From Brachynemurus nebulosus (taxonomy: Eukaryota; Arthropoda; Insecta; Neuroptera; Myrmeleontidae): a stretch of DNA of 64,000 nt. Positions 56,896 to 64,000 of this stretch are shown one piece after another. The translations under genes and the position numbers were made by a program. Under the pieces are notes generated by a model. It did not search any database and was not told the DNA's origin. It saw nothing but the letters and a program-made list of their open reading frames with translations. The stretch is taken from contig JAPWDM010000021.1 of NCBI GenBank assembly GCA_035578155.1, positions 1,231,001 to 1,295,000 of the forward strand. Direction: 5' to 3'. Position 1 is the first letter of the stretch, and the number at the start of each line of letters is the position of its first letter.

Positions 56896-57810
56896 ATGCC
56901 TCGAAAACGGGATAGAATTACAGATAAGTGTCAGTGGAGTCTGGATGTACTTGATCGTGCTATCAAGAGAGTCAATGATGATAGCATTTCTCTACATAAG
57001 GCAGCCAAAGAGTTTAAAATCCCATATAGTACTTTGCAAAAGAGATATCGCAGATCGAAACAAACAAATTTTCGTCTCGGAAGAAAACCAATATTTTCTC
57101 CAGATCACGAACGAATTCTGGCTGATCATCTAATTCATATGACGAATCTTTTTTACGGCTTAGACTCCATGAAATTTAGGAAAATAACATACGAGTGTGC
57201 TGAACAATACAAGATATCTCATAATTTTAACAAGGAAAGCAAGTGTGCAGGACCAGACTGGCTTAAAGGATTTTTGAAAAGAAACACTAATATCAGTATT
57301 CGCAAACCTAAATCGGCAAGTATAAATAGAATCGAGGGATTTAACAAAGAAGTAGAACTATTTTACAAAAATCTTGAAGAACTTATGGTAAAGAATAAAT
57401 ATGAAGCCCATCAGATATTCAATATGGATGAAACGGGAGTGTCTACAGTGCAAGAACCAGAAAAAATTTTGACAAGAAGAGGTCAGAAACGAATTGGTAC
57501 TGTCACTTCTTGGGAGAGAGGAAAAACAGTCACTGTTATTTGTGCAATGAGTGCTGCTGGCGTTAGGTATGTATCACCCATGTTCATGCATCCAAGACAG
57601 CGTCATTCTTCTCTTCTAAAAAAAGATGGTCCTCCGAGCGCAATTTATGACTGTTCAAACAATGGATGGACTAATGAAAGTCTATTTTTAAATGGTTACA
57701 ACATTTTAAGACATTTGTAAAACTAGCTGAGGATAACAAAATATTACTTATTTTAGACAATCATAACAACCATTCCACTTTAGAAGTATATGAGTTTTGC
57801 AAAACTAACT
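56896..57810 (+). pseudogene. Pogo/Tigger-type transposase, 3'-truncated
   Basis: ATG at 56896 (MPRKRDRITDKCQW). The N-terminal helix-turn-helix shows ISLHKAAKEFKIPYSTLQKR. A CENP-B-like second helix-turn-helix region contains GPDWLKGFLKRN. The DDE core keeps the first Asp in IFNMDETGV and, after a frameshift at about 57705, the second in LLILDNHNNH. The third Asp block is absent: the frame ends at a TAA near 57809. It differs clearly from the pogo transposase at 36924-39117, so it is a second lineage. No terminal repeats were recognised. Confidence 0.8.
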
Positions 57811-58179
57811 AAAGTCTGTTTAAGTTAAAGATAAACCTAGTGTAAACAAACAATTTAAATGTTTTTAATGGTGAGATTGAATCTGATTGCTCCATATAAT
57901 ACACAACAAACAAATTACTATTGCTTGTACAAAGGAGTGCGTCTTACATTATATTTAATCGATCCTTAGTGCTTCTATGAGTATATCTTATTTGAGAGTA
58001 GTCTTATTTTTGATTATCGTTGGCGTTTTTATTATTTTCGTTTCTTATTGTTATTTTGTTTTCTTGTTATCTTGTTTTGTTATTTGTTTTTTGTTTTGTT
58101 ATTTGTTATTTTGTTTTGTTATTCTTTTTAAAATAGTGTGTGTTTTGTTATTGTTAAAATAATTTCCTTTGAACTAATT

Positions 58180-58320
58180 TTTAATATTAGAAGAATTTAT
58201 TACTTAGACGAAACATGGGTTTACGAAGGTCACGTAACTAATAAAATCTGGGTTGATAGAACAATAAAATCAAGTAAAGAGGCGTTTTTATGTGGGCTAT
58301 GTAGTGTGATTATGAAATAA
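58180..58320 (+). pseudogene. DDE (Tc1-like) transposase fragment with LDETWV motif
   Basis: The frame reads RRIYYLDETWVYEGHV, then KIWVDRTIKSSKEAFLCGL. The LDETW(V) block with a following GH and a W-x-D segment is the second catalytic strand of DDE_3-type transposases common in insects. Nothing upstream or downstream of it is recognisable, so it is a short relic. T/G-rich low-complexity sequence lies just upstream (about 58020-58135). Confidence 0.5.
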
Positions 58321-59300
58321 TCACACACAATTAAATGCGATATTTCTTTATAGGTAATATTTTTCAAATAAAAAGCTTTCTTTATTTAAAATCAAACACA
58401 TATATATAATCGATATATTAAATCAATCCAGTACGTATCAAATTAAACTTAAATATTTTCTGTAGTGACACCTATCACAAAACTTCGCAAGTACGAGTCA
58501 TGGATACATAATCTTTGCCTTTATATATTTGGTTTGCATCTTTGCTAATTCCTCTATAACAGTATTTTGTTTAGTTTCAAAATTAAATGATAATTATGTA
58601 ATAATTGAAAAACATATTTTGATAAGAAATAAAGGGTTAGAATAAAAGTGGGAGTCGCCAACTCATTCTCTCGTCGGTAGACCACGGAAGCAACTGGTTC
58701 ATAATGTATTGTTAAAATAAAAATTTTAATTGTGTTAGTTCAAAAATGCCTTTGGTTGCGACAACGGATTTTATTCAAACCGGAATTTTTAAGATAACTA
58801 TTTAGTTACAAAATAAAAAAAAAAAATAAAAAAATGATTTAACTATTCAACAGGAAAGTTTTTGGTCATGATTTATTGCATTTAGTATTAACTTAGAATT
58901 TATTAATGTAGATTAAACGTATTTGTTTTCTTTGAATTACGCCGTTTTGGTACCAATATTTTCATCGTTGACTCACTCTTGAATTTGGCCAGCGGTTAAT
59001 ATATTTAGTATATTAGATGTAAAATAGTTATACCTCGTTAGTTTAGTTTCTAGTTTAAATTAATGCTAACAATTTTCCCAATAGTAATTGATGATACCAA
59101 GTAGGTTAAATTTATCAAAGTTGTTACGTAACGTTATTTTTAAGAAATTTTTACCACGTGTAAGTTATCATTAAATGTTATAGCCATCTTAACCAAAACA
59201 GTATTCTATTTTTAGTTTAATATATGGTGTTTTCTTTGTAGTTTCCTCTCAATGTTTTATTTCGCTAAATTTCCATTCTGTAATATTTAACATAGCATAG
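58321..59300. other. No recognisable gene
   Basis: AT-rich noncoding sequence without visible terminal repeats. Confidence 0.5.
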
Positions 59301-60168
59301 TGTTGGACCGGGTTAAGCGCGGTAGTCTGTAATCTCGATTTCAGCCTATGTACCCGTCAACTATCCAACACGTTTTTCATAAAATTTCTCTTCAGTAGTT
59401 TATATATATTTTCTCGTTAGATTTTTAAATTTTCCGTTTCCCATTTTCTTGTGGGGACGAAGGAGGTCTACCCGAGTGAAGAGCCGCATAGGACTCGTGT
59501 AGCCTCGTGCACCCAAGAGAGAGCACCTTACTTTAGCCCAAAAAACAATATATAATACATTTTAGAAAAAAATCCCAAAAAATAGAAAAAATAAAATAAA
59601 AAAATAAATAAATAAATATAAAAAATAAAAAGGAAAAATAAAAAAAAAATAAAAAATAAAAAAAATAAAAGGAAAATAAAATAACCAAAATTAGGGTAGG
59701 AAGGTAATCATTAGGTGATTTCGCGAGTAGTTAGAAGATACTCTAGTTTATAAGGGGAATAGTTTATTCTAGAAAATAAAAATAAAATTACATAAATCAA
59801 AAGTATATCACATATTGCAATGTAAATTTATTTTCTTAAAGAAACTCAAGTCTAGTGAAAATAACAAATAAAAACTTAATCAAAATATTTTCTTTACAAG
59901 TTATAATTTCAATTTGGTAAGATATAATTTAGTATTTTGTAAGTTTTAAAATCTGTTACAAGTGGGCAAGTGATTGCACACTGTTTTTTCTCGTGGTGAT
60001 ACTATATCGAGTTAAGTTTGCAATCACACGCCCTTTACAAAATCTTAGTGTAAGTAAACAAAACATTTTCTAAATTTTAATCAAGTACCTTCATATGTAA
60101 TACGATTTGTAAAAGATTTTCAATATTGTATGTGCGAACATTATTACATTTGTTAAATAAATTGTACA
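59301..60168 (+). repeat. Probable BEL/Pao-type LTR
   Basis: Starts TGTTGGACCGGGTTAAGC and ends TTGTACA (TG...CA). It is followed after a few T residues by TGGTGCCGAAA at 60173-60183, close to the primer-binding start of BEL/Pao elements. The first 70 bases fold back (GTGTTGGA with TCCAACAC). It contains an A-rich low-complexity block at 59530-59690. No BEL coding sequence follows, so the internal region was lost or replaced. Confidence 0.5.
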
Positions 60169-60185
60169 TTTTTGGTGCCGAAAAC

Positions 60186-60607
60186 TTTGGTTTTAATTAC
60201 TTTATACCTTATATCAAGAAGTAGCGACCGAAGGCACATTTCTTTGGTTTGGGGGAAAGATCCACGGGCAAATTTCGACTTCCACTGCAACTTTACAAGC
60301 TCACTAACACCTCGAGCTGGCTCTGTGAAACTTTCTAATTTTAGTGCGCCCTCTACATTACATAAATATCAACGTCAACACAATACCTTACTTACAAATA
60401 AAAATACACATATACGCACCGCCACAAAATCTTAATTTTCAAGATTGTTAATATGTTCGCGCGGTTTAGTAATGCACATGCGCAAATATACTGGAATTTT
60501 TTATAGCCACAAATCGAACACGAAGCTGTATAGTTTAAACACTTTAAACGGTTTAAACTTTAATGGCGGCAAGCGGCATCACTCGGCGTAGATTTATTTG
60601 TTTAACA
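60186..60607. other. No gene; leader of the hAT relic at its right end
   Basis: A short open frame (60172-60435) has no family resemblance. GTTTAAAC-like palindromic phrases at about 60528-60565 precede the BED gene start. Confidence 0.45.
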
Positions 60608-63335
60608 ATGTCCGCGATGTGGAAGTTTTTTTCCAAAAAGGAAATAATGCACCTGCTTCTTGCAGCTTGTGCGGTAAAACGTACATGACGTGCGGAAATA
60701 CGACTAATTTAGCCACACATTTGAAAACGAAGCATTATAATGCTTATTTGAAATTGGTAAAAATACAGAATTCATCGAAAACAGCAAAATTCGGTAATGA
60801 AACTGAAGATGCTGTACCAGCAAAAACAAACGATGATGATCGTGGTATTGAGGTATGTCTCATAGATTCCATACAGAAATTACAGTAATTAAACGTGTGA
60901 TTTAAAATAAATAGGTTTCGAATTTATATTTTATTTGTTGATTTTCTTAACTATTTTCTCATTTTCAGGTTACTTTGTCAAGCAGTAAAGATTCCCAGCA
61001 AAAGCAAAAAGACATAGAGGATACTTCAGATTCAGAGGAGAGGAGACCCAGTCCTGGATTCAAGAACCAAAAAAAAGGAAACAATCCACTCTCCTAAGTT
61101 GTTTAGAGAGAGGTTTAAGCTTTGAAGGTAAGTTAATGCTATAGTTTTAATTATAACTTTTTTAATACATAACTGTGATGAATACCTACTCCATTAGAGG
61201 TACATTTAGAAATGATAATGATTCACAACATTTACTGATATTCCCTAATCAATATGAGAAAATATCGATAATTTAGATATTGTGGTTCAATTTATATTAT
61301 TGCTTTTTTTTCTCTTTTCTCAATAAGTATATATTTATTATATTACTCATGATCAGGGATTTAAAACTTGTTTTAAACAGATTTAATTCCTTTAATTGAA
61401 CCATATGGAAAAAATTTTTTGCCTCGAAATGCCTGACTTTTTGCTGTCAGTCACTGGCATAAAATAATTAATAAATTAGTTAATTACATAATTATGTACT
61501 GTGGCATTAACTGGAAAAATTTGAATATTTTGTTTGTTGTAAAATTTATAAAACCGTTTGTTGTCTATTCAAAATTTTAAAACAACGTAAATGTATACGT
61601 GGTGAATACTGTGTACACATGTGTACAACAAAGACGTTGAGAAATTTAATAAAATTTGATACTAAAATAAAAGAGTTTAAATTATGGTACAAAGAAGTGT
61701 TTTATTTAGATTATGTTTTAAACAGTGTTTAAAACGGATTTAAAACACTTTGTTTTAAACTTTCCAACCCTGCTCATGATTACTGATATATTTTAGAACG
61801 TGGACAAAACACAGTGAAATTACCCAGGCGCTAATTTACATGATATGCAAGGACAATTTGCCACTATCATATGTAGAAAAAAATGGCTTACAAAAATTTG
61901 TTCGCACAGTTAGTCCTCTCTATAAACTGCCATCCAGAAAAAAGATATTGCAGCACATTTTATTATATATTTTAATTACAATTATAGTTTCATAATTGCT
62001 GTTCTTAATTTCAGGTTACTCGCTTAATAGAAAACAGATATAATACTACGAAGGCGGTTCTTATAAAAACTTTAGATGAGGCGAATATTTTATCTTTCAC
62101 AAGTGATATACTCACAATTACTAATTCAACAAGAAGCTTTTTAGTGTTGACGGTTCACTTTATTGACACCATAAAGGAGAAGAGTTCGCCTGCAATTCAG
62201 AGCATAAATCTATGTACGCAGAAATTATCTTAGGTATACTTGATAGACTTCTTAACTTAAAAGATCGAAATAACTTCATCTGTCAATTATCTTGATTGGT
62301 AATTACATTTAATATAGGGACTATAGGGTATAAATATACATTTTTTTAGGGTCATATAGCACAGTATATCAAAGAAACTTGGGACGAAATCTGCGAAGAG
62401 TTTAGCATTGATAAAAGTAAAATTGTGTCTATCACCACTGATAGTGGTGCAAATATGGTGGCAGCAGTGCGATTATTTTTAGGAGGCGATCATAGGATTT
62501 CTTGTACGGTTCACTGTTTAAATCTTATTTTTGATGGGGTACTGAAGGAAATACATGCATTTTCAGCACTTTGTGATCACGTCAAAAGCATTGTGACGTT
62601 TTTGAAGCAATCTGTAAGCGCCTCGGACCAATTGCGAGCTGAAAAACAGGCATCTGGAAAAAAAGAAGGCGAAGTGTTGACATTAACACAAGCAGTCAGT
62701 ACTAGGTGGAACTCGTGCTTAGATATGCTGGAACAATTTGTTAAATTATCTGCCCTTGTAGCTAAAATTTTAGCCACAAAAAGCCAAACCAATAAAAATA
62801 CACTTGATATGATTGCAACTTCGCAGCTTAACGTAATACGAGACCTTATTGCCCTTCTTGCTCCTTTCAAAGAAGCTACTGAAGAGATGATAAGTGGGGC
62901 AAATTATGTAACGTCAAGCTTAGTAATTCCTGTTACAAATTTACTTCGCCAAGTAACGGATCAATCACATTTATCGACCACTCTAGGTCTATGAAAAACT
63001 AATAACCCTTAACACAAATAGAGCAGAGATTCCAAGCTCTGGTTGTGTCCCCAGTGAACTGAAACACTATCTGGACCAACCATTAGTAGATAGAAAATCG
63101 AACCCAATAGTGTGTGGTGTAGTAGTGTGTTTGGGTGAACTGTCGCCATTTTACGCCGGTTCTTTCTGAAATTGCTTTAAAATATTTAATTTGTCAAGCT
63201 TCTTCAGTATCGTCCGAAAGACTTGCTTCGGTTGTGAATTTAGCTGTGCCAGATAATAGAAGCAGGTTAACCGGGGAACACATCAAAGAAAGAGTGCTGC
63301 TGATGTCTATATCTGATGAATACTGGTTTGATTAA
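60608..63335 (+). pseudogene. ZBED-type hAT transposase relic with intron-like interruptions
   Basis: ATG at 60608. After a one-base shift in an A-run, a BED finger is read (ASCSLCGKTYMTCG, then LATHLKTKH). Candidate introns have good borders: 60853-60968 (GTATGT...TTTCAG), 61128-61796 (GTAAGT...TTTTAG) and 62234-62349 (GTATAC...TTTTAG). Between them lie MICKDNLPLSYVEKNG, LPSRKK, FLVLTVHFID, and then the long open segment 62350-62994 with SITTDSGANMVAAV, CTVHCLNLI and STRWNSCLDMLEQF. The C-terminal dimerisation block (LICQASSVSSERLASVV, DNRSRL) is at 63180-63335. Stops near 60970-61100, 62230 and 62995 show decay. The segmented organisation recalls ZBED1/4-like genes. A MITE lies in the second intron. 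Confidence 0.75.
61354..61772. mobile_element. hAT-type MITE with CTCATGAT duplication
   Basis: Ends CAGGG...CCCTG with TTTAAAAC-rich subterminal parts. CTCATGAT is found exactly at 61346-61353 and 61773-61780. An 8-bp duplication and CAGGG ends fit hAT. It sits inside a candidate intron of the BED/hAT relic, so it inserted later. Confidence 0.85.
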
Positions 63336-64000
63336 GGGGTTACATAGGTTATGTTCTAGCAAAAAAAAAAAAATTTCCAACTTTTTTTTACAATATAAGA
63401 AAATATAATTTATTCCGACATTTGGAGTATTCTTATATATCAGTTAGGGATATTGTAAAAAAAATTTTCATGAAAAAAAGATGAAAATTAAGCCACTGGC
63501 AGCTAGTTGTCGAAAATCGATGACTTTTCGCCGTAGGCAGAGTAACTCGTGAAATCCTTATCCGAAATCAAAAAATAAAAATTTGTCTATTAGTAAATGC
63601 TTATGGCTTGTATCTGAACGAAGGATTACTGTTTCCGTTCATTACATCTCATTTTACAAGTAGAAAATCAACGGAAAACACGAAAATTTTTACAGAAAAT
63701 CAAAATTTTTTGTTTATAACGCTGTCAAAAATTAAAATTTCATTCTTTTTTAAAATCCGTTGTCCAAGTACAAGCCAGAAGTATACTAATAGACAAAATT
63801 TTGTGTTTTGATTTTGGGTAAGGATTTTATGAATTACTCTGCCTACGGCGAAAAATCAGCGATTTTCGACAACTAGCTGCCAATAGCCTAATTTTTAACT
63901 TTTTTTCGTGACAATTGTTTTACTGTATTTCAAAATAATATATAATAATATGCCAAAAGTTAGAAAAAATCTTTTCTTATAACTACTGCAAAAAAAACTT
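63333..64000. mobile_element. Large foldback (palindromic) element, right end beyond the window
   Basis: The left arm at about 63380-63626 and the right arm at about 63755-64000 are inverted copies. The best-matched part is GGCAGCTAGTTGTCGAAAAT (63499) with GCCGTAGGCAGAGTAA (63530), mirrored at 63830-63885. The loop is about 130 bases. A TTAA at 63332-63335 followed by GGGGTTACATAGG may be the left boundary and target. It overlaps the stop of the hAT relic. Confidence 0.7.

Overview
This is AT-rich eukaryotic DNA made almost entirely of transposable elements. It is most likely from an insect or another arthropod. The evidence is the element mix: a Jockey/I-group LINE with arthropod-type endonuclease and RNase H, Ty3/gypsy and BEL-type LTR elements, P-like, hAT, pogo, PIF/Harbinger, piggyBac and Mutator-like DNA elements, and a Penelope-like GIY-YIG element. 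I found no convincing host gene, no tRNA or rRNA gene and nothing bacterial. The species cannot be named from the sequence.

Layout. 1-1.9 kb: decayed Mutator-like transposase followed by a DEDDh exonuclease (minus strand). 2.48-8.43 kb: near full-length LINE with a 10-bp target duplication, carrying frameshifts and stops. 8.7-9.2 kb: Harbinger transposase tail. 9.3-11.2 kb: a dispersed repeat (second copy near 49.5 kb) and a long-TIR element. 12.17-12.97 kb: solo gypsy LTR. 13.0-14.7 kb: P-like transposase relic. 15.87-43.77 kb: gypsy element A, with both LTRs and a CTAT duplication, spread over 28 kb by later insertions: gypsy element B (21.13-31.30 kb, GTAC duplication, splitting the integrase region of A), a BED-finger hAT (33.23-35.89 kb, 8-bp duplication) and a pogo element (36.36-40.04 kb, TA duplication). 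A Penelope-like fragment (40.3-41.6 kb) also lies inside. 44.2-55.5 kb: a nearly back-to-back row of small TIR elements, most with TA duplications and several with a short motif repeated near both ends, plus a MADF-carrying Harbinger element and a gypsy fragment. 56.2-58.3 kb: piggyBac, pogo and Tc1-like fragments. 59.3-60.2 kb: probable BEL LTR. 60.6-63.3 kb: intron-bearing BED/hAT relic holding a small MITE. 63.33 kb to the end: a large foldback element cut by the window edge.

Three items deserve most attention. (1) A group of TA-flanked elements, one of them carrying a pogo transposase with intact DDD residues, have multi-copy subterminal motifs that look like transposase-binding arrays. 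(2) Three hairpins in the 3' noncoding region of gypsy B keep the same loop motif while their 12-bp stems change in a compensatory way, which points to a selected RNA structure. (3) Gypsy B places a canonical T TTA AAC slippery heptamer directly before the gag stop. The nesting gives a relative chronology: A first, then B, the hAT and the pogo element. All similarities were judged by eye.
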